Numbered from the stretch's first letter, positions 31,091-43,410 are shown. The stretch is 64,000 nucleotides of DNA from Pinus tabuliformis (GCA_031772625.1 CM062815.1:120699977-120763976), one strand, 5' to 3'. Translations and numbers: made by a program. Notes: generated by a model not told the origin, from the sequence alone.

Positions 31091-31847
31091 CTTGGGCCAT
31101 ACACTGTAAGTATCACAGTTGGTCCATAAGAAATATAGGGTTTTCTACCCTCTAACCTTCATTCACCATGGCAAGATCATTTTTACATGGATTAACTATA
31201 TCCATTGGTATGCAACTTGAAGGTTCCATGACCTCTACATCAGCTAGTGTTGTTCTAACAACCCTTCGAGTCCTTTTTGGCCCTCTACACTTGGTATTCT
31301 TGCATTTATTTCTATTGCAGATTTATATTAACCATGCCATAACTTAAAAAATTGCATGTAACACATGTAAGATTGGGTGACCTCATTTCATCTATTTCTT
31401 AGCTTCGCCATAGTGGTATGACTATCATTCAAGCACAATCATGGATCGAACACAACACAACAATGTTCAACCAACTTTATGCATGCGCCATGGCTTCAAC
31501 AAAGAATTTAAGAGGGTGAATGATAGATCATTTTAAATGATATCCCATTAGATCAAATGCATTTTTTATGGAATTTTATTCCATTTCCTCGCTTTAGAGA
31601 TATCATCAATTAAAGTCACACATGTCTGTAAATTTGTGAGCCTGCATCTACCTTGAGTTCTAGGAACAATCTTCTCACTCCAAAAATCATTATAGAGAAA
31701 CTATATTATATAAATGGAAAGGTACATTCAATAACTCAAATGGGTCTTCAACGGAATTTGATTTCATCACCTACAATGAAAGCTATCAACAAATTTGCAG
31801 CAAGAGGCCAATTTTCAGAAAAATTCGGAAAAAAAACTACGACTATG
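31091..31847. other. Segment without recognisable genes
   Basis: No coding frame, RNA gene or repeat recognised. A 67-codon open frame at 31653-31856 has no known motif. Confidence 0.45.
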
Positions 31848-32060
31848 GGTCATTGACAAACCCACGGTTATGGGTAAACCACAAAAAACCCTTATCTAAA
31901 ATTATCATGTCTGACTCATTCATGGGTCATTCACAAAACCATGGTTATGGGTTAACCACATAAAACCATTCTCTTCATTTTCATGGCACTTAGCACATTG
32001 TAAGCAGAATGGTTATGTGTTAGCCACACAAAACCATTCTCTTCCTTGGATTATAGTTTA
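31848..32060. repeat. Imperfect local repeat, three units of about 60-75 bp
   Basis: The phrase GGGTCATT.ACAAA.CCA.GGTTATGGGT.AACCACA.AAAACC occurs at 31848 and 31923. A diverged form (GGTTATGTGTTAGCCACACAAAACCATTCTCTTCC) occurs at about 32011. Confidence 0.7.
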
Positions 32061-32157
32061 TTGTAACCATAATGGGGTCCCTCTTTTTTTGGCATGGATG
32101 AATGATGGGGACCACCATTTCCTAAGGGGGGAGGATTAATCAGAAGCTTAGAGGGGT

Positions 32158-32512
32158 TTATAGTCTAAGTTTGGATGTATAATTCATAAGTCATATTTTT
32201 ATGTAAAAGGGAACTTGATAGATATGTAGTTGACAGAGTAAGCCCTAATTCAATTTTACTTTGTCAATAAGATACCTTATAAGAAGGCAATAGGAAGAGA
32301 GTGAAAGTTGGGGAGGAGAGGTCCAAAAATTCATTGCATATAATGTTTCTTCTTAATGTAATTCTTCTTCTTCTCCAAATATTTCTCTCTCTTTCTCTTC
32401 ATATTTTTGTGATGTATTTAGTTCTTGCATTTTTATCAATGTTCTTGTGATTAGTTTCGTGGCAGATCTACTTTTTTTCTCTCCTCCTCTCTTGGCACTC
32501 AAGCCTCCTAGA
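32158..32512 (+). repeat. Dispersed LTR-like repeat, copy 2
   Basis: Second copy of the repeat at 30607-30955. Within it TTTCGTGGCAGATCTACTTTTT resembles a decayed TGGTATCAGAGC primer site, supporting an LTR plus leader origin. Same orientation, about 1.55 kb apart. Confidence 0.6.
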
Positions 32513-33635
32513 TCGTAGCCACCAATATCTAGATCACAAGCAAGGAAAATTTTGGTTTAGAAGTAGAGTAGATGATAAACTGAACATTGTGGTTACTGAG
32601 AATGTGGGTAGCCATCATGTAGTCCACACATTTATCTTTGCAAATAATTTTTAGATTTCTCAATTCCCTAACATATCAATCCCTTTTCATAGTAAGAAAA
32701 TAGAGATACTTGTAAATATAGTGCTTAGCAAAAGAAAACAAGATAATAATTGGTAGAGTTTCAATCCATACAATTTTTCCAAATTTGGGGCTGAATCCAA
32801 CATCCACAAAGTGCTTGAGCTTTCCTCCTCCACCATGACATTTACATACCTAAATGGGGAGTTGGTTGTAAAAATTCTAGCTCCTACTCTTTCCATCATG
32901 ATTCACAAACTCATCATCTTACCCAAATTATACTTGAAACTACCTTTTGGATGAATTAAACCCACAATGATACCGTTTATCATTAGCCTGTTATGTTCCA
33001 ATGTCATTTGATTAACATGCATGGGAATGTCAATGAGGCTCCTCCAAACATATAGGAGGTGACATGATATCACCCATCTTAGCAATATCTAAATATATGT
33101 TACACATGACTATATAAAACACATTTTAATTTCAAATTAAATATTTTAATTTTAAACATAATAAGAAATTTGTATTAATAAAAAAATTGCATCCAAAATG
33201 CACACTTGAAGTGCATAGAAATGAACCCTACAAGGAAAATTTCTTTTGTGGTTCTAAAAGAAGAGGGTAAAATACCATCCTCCTCCCAATAAAATGATAG
33301 AAGGGGAGATCGAATACTAAATATACTAAAAATTAAACATATTGCATTTTGAGTACATGAGTAGATTTTAAAAATTGTTTGCACAAGATGATAAAAAAAA
33401 AAAAAATTCTAAGATTTGAATGAGATTTATCCCTCATTAGATCAAGGGGAGGAAAAATAGTGTTGGGCACCATATTTTAGGTTATTCTTTATTCGAACTT
33501 TTCTACTTCTTGTTAGAGGGAAGGAACATTGATTTTTTTTAAACATCTAAATAGGAAGGAGAATAAGAGGAAATATTCACCACCTCCTCTTCCTTTGTTC
33601 TAGCTTATGCTTCCTTTTTTTCCTAAAATAGAGGT
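32513..33635. other. AT-rich segment without recognisable genes
   Basis: Minus-strand frames at 32687-32899 and 32903-33085 share one frame separated by a single stop, giving a ~130-codon reading with no motif I know. An A-run of 15 lies near 33390. Confidence 0.45.
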
Positions 33636-34490
33636 TTATTCATTTTTCTCAGATATAACCTCATCTTCAATGGGTGAATTAATGTTCTCTATTTGCACTG
33701 GATTTGAAGTTGGTTGATTAGAATGGTGTGTTGGATGAGATAGGGCTTTAGCAACCTCATCATCTTCCCCTAAATATTGCAAAGATCCATATATATTACT
33801 AGGGGGAGAATGTTGGTGAGACTTTGGCTTACAAGCAAGATGAGACTTCTTAGACAATAGTTTCATTTTCTTCCTCAAAACTTGTTTGAATGTCCCTTTC
33901 TTGTCATTATTTTGAGAAGATAGCATTGGGATAGAAAGAGGTTGAGATGTTAGAGTATTAGGATAACTTTTTGCAAAGTACCCATACTTGTGGCAAGAAT
34001 TGTATTTAAAAGGAGCCTGCTCATAATACATGTCCTGAAGATGGATCCAACCCTCCCAGTCATGTTGAATCACCTTAAGGAGTCCTTTTGAAAAATACAT
34101 GTCAACACCAATTATGGCATAAGAGAAGATATTCTCCTTGGTATCTGAACACATAATACAGTAGCTCAACTTGTATCCATTGGATTTAAAAATACCATCA
34201 CCCTAGAAAATAAATGGAATACGTGACAATCAAATCTAGATATGCACATAAGACATTTTCATGTTGGGATTAAATTGAAAAATCTAGTGGGTGAGAAACA
34301 TTTCTCTAGAACTTATGAATAAGGCCCAAATCTAAAGGATTTTAAAAATAAATGCATAATAACCTTTTCCGTAGTACAAAGTACAAACATGCTCATGTTT
34401 TATCAATTGTTATAGATGTAATACAAAATAAAGTTATAACTAGGGAAAATGCCAATAAACTTATCAATCAACCCTTTTTCCTAGAAGGTC
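33636..34490 (-). pseudogene. Degenerate LINE ORF1 (DUF4283-type with zinc knuckle)
   Basis: The open part (33636-34169) reads AIIGVDMYFSKGLLKVIQHD, WEGWIHLQDMYYEQAPFKYN and then SCHKYGYFAKSYP. This resembles the end of the DUF4283 nucleic-acid-binding region and the CX2CX4HX4C knuckle of plant LINE ORF1, with the first and last cysteines lost. Further right, through stops and shifts, KGLIDKFIGIFPSYNF and similar fragments fit the start of that domain. The protein would coat LINE RNA. No ORF2 follows on the left, so this is a relic. Confidence 0.58.
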
Positions 34491-36610
34491 CTAATGTCCT
34501 TTTTGGTTGAAGAAGAAAATTGCAAGTCAAGAGAAGGAATTGCATTCACCATTTTTGTAAATATGCTTAGCTCAAGACATTCTTTATTCATTGAATCATA
34601 GAGTATAGTGATATGACCTTTCATGATAGGATTAGAAAAACCACCCATTGAACAATGTTATGAACTATTCAAATCAATTATTTTGGGGTGATAGACTCTT
34701 GAACGTAAGCCACATATAATCAACTTACATCAGCTAGGATCCAAGGAAAGCAAGAGAAAGAAATTTGGTGGCAATGACTGCTAGATGGTCCTAATGTTGA
34801 AACCCATAAAACTACCAAGACTTCCCAACCCAAACAATGAGTAGTCTTTGAATCAAAATTTACAAGGTTAAAACCTTTTTCATGAGCCCAAATGTTCCTA
34901 GTTTTTTTCCATCATAAAGATAGGATTCATTCCTTTTATGCTAATAATCATAAATGAAATAAAAAATCCCCTATGGAGCCCCAACTTAAGCAAGATGCAT
35001 TAACATTTTCATTCCAACACTGCAAACAAGCACACATTAATCTTTTCAATTGATCACAACCACAAATTGTCATTCATCTCCACATTTCACCAAGCTCATG
35101 AACATGTTGTACCATACCACAAGCCAACTCTGAAATCAAGCAACCAAGTCCAAGTTTGTACCATTTGTGTTGTAAGATAAAGTAGAAGAAGAGTGAGGAT
35201 GATGTGATAGATCCTTTTCTTGAAAGGAAGGCGTGATGGTGGGCTTTGATACACTTATGTGTGCATGAATCACAATACCATCTAACATAATCTCTCTTGG
35301 TGCAACTACACGTTTGACCACTACCACAAAGTGCCCCATGGCTCCGAGCTCAACCCTCATTGGAATTGAATCTTTGTTTTTTATTAAAGTTTTATTTTTA
35401 TTTTTCTTTGAAGGCATGTTTATATATCATATTTGTTTCTTTATGAAGTGATTTTTTTTGAATTTGATAAATTTTATTAAATTTTAAAATATTATAGAGA
35501 TATTTTTTTGTTAGCATGTGCAGATTTATATAATTATTATAAAAATAACTATTTTAAAAATAATATAATGTTATAAAATTTTGATAACTCGTCTCTTAAA
35601 AAAATATTATTAAAAGAATATAAAAAATAAATAAAGTAAAGAAATTTAATTTTAAATTTTTCAAAAAGGTTAAACACGTGAGATATAAAGCAAAACCATC
35701 ATGTACACACATATCTCTATACTTCGAAAATAATGAAAATAAAACTACCAAACACATCATAGGAATAAATTGAGCATGGAGAGTAAAAAGCATAAGGGGT
35801 GTATATATTGATTAATCTAGATCTATCATAACTCTGGATTTATCTTGCATTAATAAGGATCAAATATCTTGAGGTGCAAAACACTTTTGGAGAGCAAAAC
35901 TTGAGGAAATGTTTAGACCATGAGATGTTTGATTCTCCTCGCTTCTAGATGAATTTGAAGTTAAAATGGATATAGGCCAATTTAATTTGTGAATAATGAC
36001 ACAAAATTTATATATGATCAAGTACATTATGTATATGTCTAAAATCAATATGATAATTTACAACTTGTTGACTTACTTGTTGACTTTCCTCACTTGGTTG
36101 AAAGTATATACAATATTATTGAGAATGATAAATGTTAATATATCTTCTTTATTTTTTAGTTGTTAGAGTAGACATACAATTTATAAACATTCAAAATTAA
36201 GTCTTTGTATATGTCTAAGATGAATCTAATCATATTAAATTTACTTAGTTTGTTAAAAATTTAGAGAGTATTATTTAGAAGTATATTTCAATAGATACAT
36301 AAAAATATGTTGAATGCAAACAAAGTAAGAATATTGAATTGATGTATGTACACTGAAATCAATAAACGATTTCATTTTATATGTCAATTTCTATGCTAAT
36401 TTCAATTTCAATTTAAATGTCAAGGTTAAGTTGTATTTTAGTTTTTATAATTTATATGTCAATATCTCTTTCTATTGTTGTCAATTGGGGTAATCTTGGG
36501 TGGTTTAGAGGAAGGAATGGAATCCTCCTCACCCATGTTCAATTCCCACAAATGAAAAGAAAAATGTTGATAGTATTGATGGTATATGTATATTCCTCGT
36601 ATGGAATTTA
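34491..36610. other. AT-rich segment, nothing firmly recognised
   Basis: A 93-codon minus-strand frame at 35136-35417 (MPSKKNKNKTLIKNK) could be LINE 5' sequence, but I cannot support that. The remainder is A+T-rich with no repeat family seen. Confidence 0.4.
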
Positions 36611-36733
36611 TAACGTTGTAATCATGAAAAAAATGCATTAATTCCATATAACGTTGTAATCATGAAAAAAATAAAATGCATTAATTCCATATAACATTGC
36701 AATTGTGAAAAAAAAATAAAAAATGCAATAATT
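36611..36733. repeat. Three-copy tandem repeat, 38-43 bp
   Basis: TAACGTTGTAATCATGAAAAAAATGCATTAATTCCATA-type units begin at 36611, 36649 and 36692, growing by insertion in the A-run. Confidence 0.85.
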
Positions 36734-37107
36734 TTTAGTTTATATGTTAATTTTTATTTCAATTTCAATTTATATTGCTATTCAATGTCAAATTCTATTC
36801 ATTTTTATCATATTTATTTCAATGTGCTTTTATCAATAAATGATAAAAAATGTAGAATGCATTAATACATGCATATTGAAATCAATGCATTTGTTTTATT
36901 TTACATGTTGATTTCTATTTATGTAATTTTTTTTTATTTCAAACTTTATATATATTATTTCTATTTCTATTTCTATGCCAATTTCTATTCAATGTATTTC
37001 TATTTCTATTTTAATTTATATTCAATTTATAATGTATAATTTTAGTTTGCATTGATTAATAAATAATAAAAAATGTAGAGCAAAATCAATATGTTGATTA
37101 TACTATA
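36734..37107. repeat. Low-complexity TTTCTATTTCAAT-rich tract
   Basis: Irregular repeats of ATTTCTATTT and ATTTCAATTT, most regular at 36950-37020. No gene. Confidence 0.6.
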
Positions 37108-38116
37108 TGTTATTGGTGCAAGCATAAGTACTTTGATTTTATTATGAATAATTAAATAATATGTATATAAATAGGTTAACCAACTCAGTTATTATTCTAA
37201 GCAAGAGTTTTCCAAATGGAGAACTCACCCTTTCTTTGGGGGAATTCGAGTGCCACTACAGAGGTTCATCCATTATCATCTAGAGGAGATTTACAGAGAT
37301 ATTTCCAGCATTTGTATTTAGTTTGCCCCAACGGTGCATATTTCTGGAGGACACGGTAGTGTATCTAGTGTGACCATTGCAGCGTTCTACCGAAGGAATA
37401 TTGCTTGTCGGGAGAAATAAGGGAAGTATTGGAGGAATTGATTGCTACCTTTCTAGAGTGTTTGAGGAGGAATTTGTTGGTGTGTTGGCAGGCAGTGTGC
37501 TTCAATAGTTATGGAGGGTGTAGGGCCTTTTGGGGGTCGATTTTGGAAGGTCAAAACCAGACCAAACCATTTATGGATTTTTCTGGGTTTTTGACAAGGA
37601 CCCCAGATATAAATTTGCAGAATTTTCTAAGCACTGGAGGTGGGGTTTTTAGTCATATATTTGCAGCAAATAGTGTAGAATTACAGGGGACTACGCAGTG
37701 CCTTTTTGGGGGTCGATTTTGGAAGGTCAAAACCAGGCCAAACCATTTCTGGTTTTTTTGGGGGTTTTTGACAAGGACCTCCGAAATAAATTTGCAGACT
37801 TTTTTGAGCACCGGAGGTGGGGTTTGAAGCCATATCTTTGCAGCAAACAATGGATATCTGTTGGGGTAGTGAAAAGCAGCAGTTGGACAGCTTTTGGGTT
37901 ATCATTTCTTCACCTGGGAATTGCTACGCTTGCTAAAAAAGGAAAAACCAGGTGTATTCCTTCCATATATTTGTACTCTTGCACTAGTTATAATAAAATG
38001 CCTGAGCTGCTTCCATAGTTCTAATTGTCCTAGGTGTTTAATAAATTGTTCTAAAATGTTATGTGGTGTAAATTTTCTATTTTCTTGCATGTCATTGTTC
38101 TTCCTATTTTGGAACA
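37108..38116 (+). repeat. Putative LTR with TATA box, poly(A) signal and internal tandem repeat
   Basis: It ends GGAACA seven bases before a perfect tRNA-iMet primer site (38123-38135). Starting at TGTTATTGG (37108) gives about 1 kb. TATATAAATAG at 37164-37174 is a good TATA box, and ATAATAAAA near 37990 a plausible polyadenylation signal. The second LTR is not in the window, so the left boundary is a guess. Confidence 0.5.
37526..37858. repeat. Two-copy tandem repeat, 176 bp period, inside putative LTR
   Basis: Both units contain TTTTGGGGGTCGATTTTGGAAGG, CAAAACCAG.CCAAACCATTT, TTTTTGACAAGGACC and GGAGGTGGGGTTT. An open frame runs through both (37405-37827), but it has no known motif. Confidence 0.88.
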
Positions 38117-38122
38117 TTATAG

Positions 38123-38135
38123 TGGTATCAGAGCC
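38123..38135 (+). other. Primer binding site (tRNA-iMet)
   Basis: TGGTATCAGAGCC, perfect, on the plus strand after the putative LTR. Confidence 0.8.
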
Positions 38136-38204
38136 ATAATATTGGATTATCCTGTGGGAAACCCTTCGTTCTATGGCAAGACCAAAATAAAAATCTAAGA
38201 AATC

Positions 38205-38999
38205 ATGGGATCCAAAGAAAGATTAAAATCAAACAACATGGTAGTAACCTTGAATGAGGTGATTAGGATGCAACAAATGATGATTGACGCAGGGGAGAAG
38301 TTGATTCATTCTGCGAATCAAGACAATTCTCAATTATACAACAAATCCACTATGCCCAAAATTATGGGTAATGCATCAAGATGGTAAAACATGATTGCAA
38401 TTGATGTGGAGTTATTGGAATAAAATTGGAGGGCATACCAATCATTGGGTCATGGAATTCAGGAGTCCCTCTCTTTTTGGGAGTTCAGTGAACTAAGAGG
38501 CATGCACAAACCAATGGAGGTTTAGTGGAATTTTGTTGGGACGATGAGGAGGATTAAGGAAGAAGACGAGAGAGTAGTTCAAGGGGCCATGGTTGGCAAG
38601 GAGATAGTTGAGAATACACTTGTTGATGGGATTTCATTCATTGTTGAGGTATCCCTTGATGAGGTATCCCGGGTTGTGACCGAGTTCTCGGGTGATAGAA
38701 AGTCACCACAGGGTGATGAGGTGTCGGGATATATCTCCATTGTTGATGAGGAGCCAATAGTAACAGAGGCAACCAGATCTATGACAGAGTTTTCAGATGA
38801 AAGTCACCTACAGCTGACTAGCGAGCATGTCTTGCATGTTGGGTTGTCTATGGAGGAGCATTCAGATGCTCATTTTAAGTCCATGATGGTGGAGGATGTG
38901 CAACCATCCTTTGGGAAAACCATTGATGTGGGGCAACATAGAGACCACGCATTGGGATTTCAACACTGTTCACTTCAGAGGCACACTAATGGGATCTAA
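38205..38999 (+). pseudogene. Unrecognised broken reading frame after the PBS
   Basis: It lies where gag should be. The first piece (38205-38387) starts MGSKERLKSNNMVVTLNEVI and stops after 60 codons. The second (38544-38999) reads MRRIKEEDERVVQGAMVGKE and is acidic, with VEVSLDEVSRVVTEFSGDRK and TEATRSMTEFSDESHLQL. The two are separated by stops. I recognise no capsid core, knuckle or enzyme motif. It may be the gag remnant of a copia element or the body of a non-autonomous one; function unknown. Confidence 0.35.
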
Positions 39000-41294
39000 A
39001 ATGTTATTAGCCCACCCATATGCATTGGGTTGAGGGAGGTAGAGTTGTTTAAACACACCATAGGGGATGAATAGGTTAGCAGCACTGTTGGGCCACCTTT
39101 GCCCATTGGAGAGAGGGAGACAAAGCTACCTAGTCAGATCTCATGTGTTAATCCAAATAGCAGGATGAGATGATCAGAGTTGTACAAGATGCAACACCCG
39201 CATGTCAAGGTTGTTCTATGTACGGGAGTTCATGCATTTGATCCCTCTATTGGGGTTGGATGGTGAGAGATTCTGAGTTGGTACCCAGTGGAGTGGAATG
39301 GACTCATGGAGATGGTCATTGTATGGAGTAAAGCTCGGTGGGAGCTCTTAAACACTGAGGGCATCAAAAGCTTAGGTTTACATTGGAATCCGGTGGAGCT
39401 CCCTATCTGATATCAGACATGTGGAATGACTATGGCATTGATGAGGTGGTCAAGCCAGTGAGGGAGCACATACATTCCCTAGGGGAATTCGAGTCAGAAT
39501 TAGCGGAAAGGAAGTTTGTGAGTAGGCTCCATGGATTGTTTTGGCATGTTGGTCATGCATGGGGGCGCATGATGATTAACATTCTTTGGTAGGAGCTGGT
39601 TGAAGGAGGTGGCATGGGTATCCCACTGGAACAATATTGTATGGAGACAATGTTCCCCCACTTAGGTTTAGGACTCAAGGGTCACATAGGATCGACATAG
39701 TAGAGGTATCCCCTCTAGCAGGAGTGGAGCTAGGGTGCTCAGGTCTACCAGGATGGATGACGAGACATGACGCGTGTCATGGTGGGGTCACTAGTAGAGT
39801 GGAAAGCACTTTGGCACATGCGGGATACCATATGTTACATGGTGGTATGACAGTAGGAATTGGTACACAAGACTGCATAGAGTTAGATCATAGTGTCTAA
39901 TGTTATATAGAGGGATGTGACCTGATGCATACAGACCCAATTCTAGGCCATAGCTCCATGTGGTGTGTAGGGCTATGTAGCAAGGATCAGTGTCCTATAG
40001 AAGAGCATGGATATGCATGGTGGTATACCACATCATGTCGATTCACAATGTGGGGTAGGAGGAGTGACTGACATCGCATTGAGGACGTGCGGGGAGTGAC
40101 AGGTGCAGTGACACAAGTAGGACACAGGATGGTATAAGATGGTATAGATGTAGCCGAGGGTATCCAATGGTGTACATGGACAAGTTGTGGCATATAATGG
40201 TATGTCGAGCAGTGCGATGGTACTTGGTGGTATGTAGTGACACATGATGCAGTGCAGCGGGCTCTTGGAGTGTTGCCTCTAGGGAGACTTATGGATAGGG
40301 ATAGTAGTTGTACCATTGGATACAACTTACCTAGGATTGTTGAGGACATTGTTGAGAATCTGGGGACACCATGTTTAGTGGAGATAGGGCCTTGAGGGGG
40401 TTATCAATAGATCCAAGGCGGAGACGAAGTTGTCTGTAGGATTACTTTTGAGCATTCCGGCAAACTCTTGATCATACTCTTTGGGACATACCCACCAATC
40501 ATCCTCCAGTGTTTCTTACAGTTGCAGTGGGTTTGGATGTTTCCCTTTGACACTCTCCATTCAAGTAGCAGGGCATGAGAGGCTCGCCCTAGGTAGTTGG
40601 ATGACACACTGCGTGTCATGGGCAGAGAGGAGACTCTCCAGTTGAGACACTTGGCAGGTGCACGATTTTATGGTTAAAGGCTTAGGGATGGCATGGTTGA
40701 TAGTTGATGTAGCATATGTTCCACCCCTAGGCTCACACTTGGGGAGGTGACCAAAAGTGAGTTACATGGTGCTTTTTCAGCTGGACAACTCGAGGCGTTA
40801 GGTGAGTGTGAGGTGTTGAGGACATTAGTCCTTGTTGGCAATATGATGCCTTGACTTATGGAAGTGTCTGGGCACATCATCAGGAGCTGGGATAGTAGAT
40901 CTTGTTGTGTGATTTGGAAGGCACAGAGCAGCTAGATATTTGTGGCACATATTCTTGATGCTCGATGCCTACTTATTGGATACCTACATGTTACACAATA
41001 TTTTTTCACACTTCCCATCCCATATCCTGAAGCGTCAAAATGACGAAAGATGTCATTGTATTCACCATGAAACAAATATAGAAGAATCCTTGAAGAATAG
41101 AAGAAAAGTTTCCCTGAAAGAGTTCATGAGAAAGCTTGTCAAAAACCTAGTTTTCAGGAACACCGTTTTGCACCACTGGTGACTCGTGCTGGTAAATTGT
41201 TGCACTCTTTTGACCTAGCGCTGCCAGTGCATATTTTTATCAGAAAACTTGTGTTGAACCTCTTCAGGCAATTTTTCCTAAAGTGGAGGAGAAG
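39000..41294. other. Decayed sequence, partly GT-rich, no recognised gene
   Basis: 39600-40270 is rich in GGTAT, ATGGT and TGGTGG words and contains a weakly open plus-strand frame with few stops (39637-39900 and beyond), but no motif I know. 40900-41294 should be the left part of the LTR split by Gypsy-3. Confidence 0.4.
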
Positions 41295-41299
41295 CTTCT
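41295..41299. repeat. Gypsy-3 target site duplication, left
   Basis: CTTCT, identical to 56198-56202. Confidence 0.93.
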
Positions 41300-43007
41300 T
41301 GTAGAGCTATAAAAAGGGTCTCTTTCACCTATAATTACCTCACATTAATATGTCAATCCGAGAGCGTTTTGTTATTTCAAAGAGTGTCTCAGTCTGAGGC
41401 TATCATTTGCTAGAGTAATGCTAGTAGTACAGTGTTTCAGAAATACAAGAGTAAATGCTTGTCTACAGCTTAACTTCTTCAAAAGATTAAATCACACATT
41501 CAAAAGACTAAGCAACTTATCAGTCAAGGGTTCGGTAGCAATAACCCATCCCTTTGGAAACTGATGGAAAAGGAAATCAGAGAACAGATCGTGGATCTAG
41601 GAGCTGGACAGTACATGCCAATGCTCACTACAGCTTGAGATCGTTCTTCACACCAACACCAATAAATGGAACGGTAGATGAGAAATGGAACAACAATTAA
41701 GAAATCGAACAGCAAGTCTACAATGGAACAACAAATCCGAAATGGAACAACAATTTTGAAATAGGACAACAGCTAAGAAATAGAACAGAAACTAAGTCTC
41801 ACAAGCAGTAACAATCTTAATCTATCAGATCAAATGCATTAATCGTAATCAAATGACAATATTTCACTCTTAAGGGCGAATCGAACAGCACACACCAATG
41901 GAACAACACTGATTACTGATAAATTATGGAACAATGCTTGAAAACCATATACGCACACAACACACTTAAATAGTAATCTGATCCAAGTATCAATCTCAGT
42001 TAGAAAGAATACGACTGCATTTTAAAATAGAACAACATTGTTCATAAATCCAACAATCGTAAAGAACATAACTCCCAAGATGAATTCTGTAACGTTAATG
42101 AACAGGTGCACAGCACGAAAGCTCTGTAATGGAACAGTAACAGTATTATGTCAAGACTAGCAATATTAGATCAACTCTTAAAAGAATAGTATTATGATGC
42201 AGAGTCAATACAATAGTTCTGTTTGTAGAAACCTTAATGAATTAAACATAACAGAGCATGTGATGTAAACTTATAAAACACATCAGATTACCAAATAATG
42301 TCGATAAGCAAACCACGTATAAACCAAATGTAATAATACAGGAGCAAGTGTCCTCCAGGGCCGGGCCCTTAGCCTCCAGGGGTACACCGCTTGAAGTTAA
42401 TCCAGACTCAGAGATGAAGTAATAACCAAGTTTGTATTAATGCATAGAGCAGAATTACAATAAACCAGTTCTTAACGAGACTCGATGATCAAAGTTTTGA
42501 TTTTTAAAAGAAATTACATAAAAGCATAACCGTATCTAACTCTCTTCTGAGCTAACAGTGTTGCCCCTTTTATAAGGGTGACGGCGGAGATGTCTAAGTG
42601 CAGAAAAAGATAAAACAGTGATCCCTTAGGATCAAGGATCCTGAGGGATTCGCCTAACCGTTAGTCCTCAGTCATTTCTTTTCTCTCCTGGGCCGAGCTG
42701 ATATCTCCACCTCCTTTTCCGGGCTGATTCGCTTTGATTTGATTTGCCTTGTTTGCATTCGGTCTCCCGTCAAAGGGACAGCGGTTAACTCGTCCTTGTC
42801 CTTTCCTTTGGAACGACAACTTCTCGTTTTTCCTCCTTCCTGCACAAGGAAATGACAATTGTCAGCGTTTTCGTCTTGCATATTAATCTCACATGTTTTA
42901 TTATAATTCTTTATCATTTTCCTAGTTCATGATGCAAAAGGTTTGTAGGTTCTAATGAAAAGATACTGAAATAATCATCAAAAACATACCTTCTTTAGTA
43001 CTCCACA
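41300..43007 (-). repeat. Gypsy-3 3' LTR (1708 bp)
   Basis: Plus-strand ends are TGTAGAGCTATAAAAAGGG and TACTCCACA, with partner 54490-56197 of identical length. A minus-strand TATA box (TATAAAAGG) is at 42566-42574. The six-unit 19 bp tandem array (41682-41795) is inside. Confidence 0.95.
41682..41795. repeat. 19 bp tandem array in Gypsy-3 3' LTR (6 units)
   Basis: Units begin at 41682, 41701, 41720, 41739, 41758 and 41777, exactly 19 bases each, with consensus GAAATGGAACAACAATTNN. The partner array starts at 54872. Confidence 0.9.
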
Positions 43008-43020
43008 CACCCCCCTGCTT
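43008..43020 (-). other. Gypsy-3 polypurine tract
   Basis: Minus strand AAGCAGGGGGGTG lies directly before the 3' LTR start TGTGGAG. Confidence 0.8.
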
Positions 43021-43410
43021 ACCCTGTTTCATGCCCTCATGAAAACATTGTAGTTGACATGCAAGGCAGTGAGAGAATAGGCTAGAGATGGAATCTCATG
43101 TGGAGGCCTACAGCCATGATGAGTAACTAGGTAGTCAAAGAAATGGCCTGTCTGACCCTCGGGCATCTCATACAGGGCTTGGTATGGGTGCAGGGTGCCT
43201 AATAATTGGACTCCGGAACTGATATACTAACCAGGATGGCCCTGCTCTCAAAACGATTTCGCCATAGAGGTGCAAGCAGTTGGCAACTAATTTAAAATTC
43301 TCATACTTAAACGGTTCCCTGAGTTGGATATTCGGATTATAGATTTGATACCGAATTTTAGCTGCATCAATGGCAAGGTCTTTAATAGAGAAAAAATATT
43401 CTAATCCCTG
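43021..43410 (-). other. Gypsy-3 segment between env-position frame and LTR
   Basis: Mostly the interrupted C-terminal continuation of the frame to the right (RYQIYNPNIQLREPFKYENF is readable near 43310-43360), then untranslated sequence. Confidence 0.5.

Noticed and set aside
32687-33085. Possible small gene on the minus strand
   Set aside because: One frame with a single stop gives ~130 codons but no motif, no start context and no partner; too weak in AT-rich DNA.
37405-37827. 140-codon gene at 37405
   Set aside because: It spans the two 176 bp repeats within a putative LTR; its length reflects the duplication rather than a protein.
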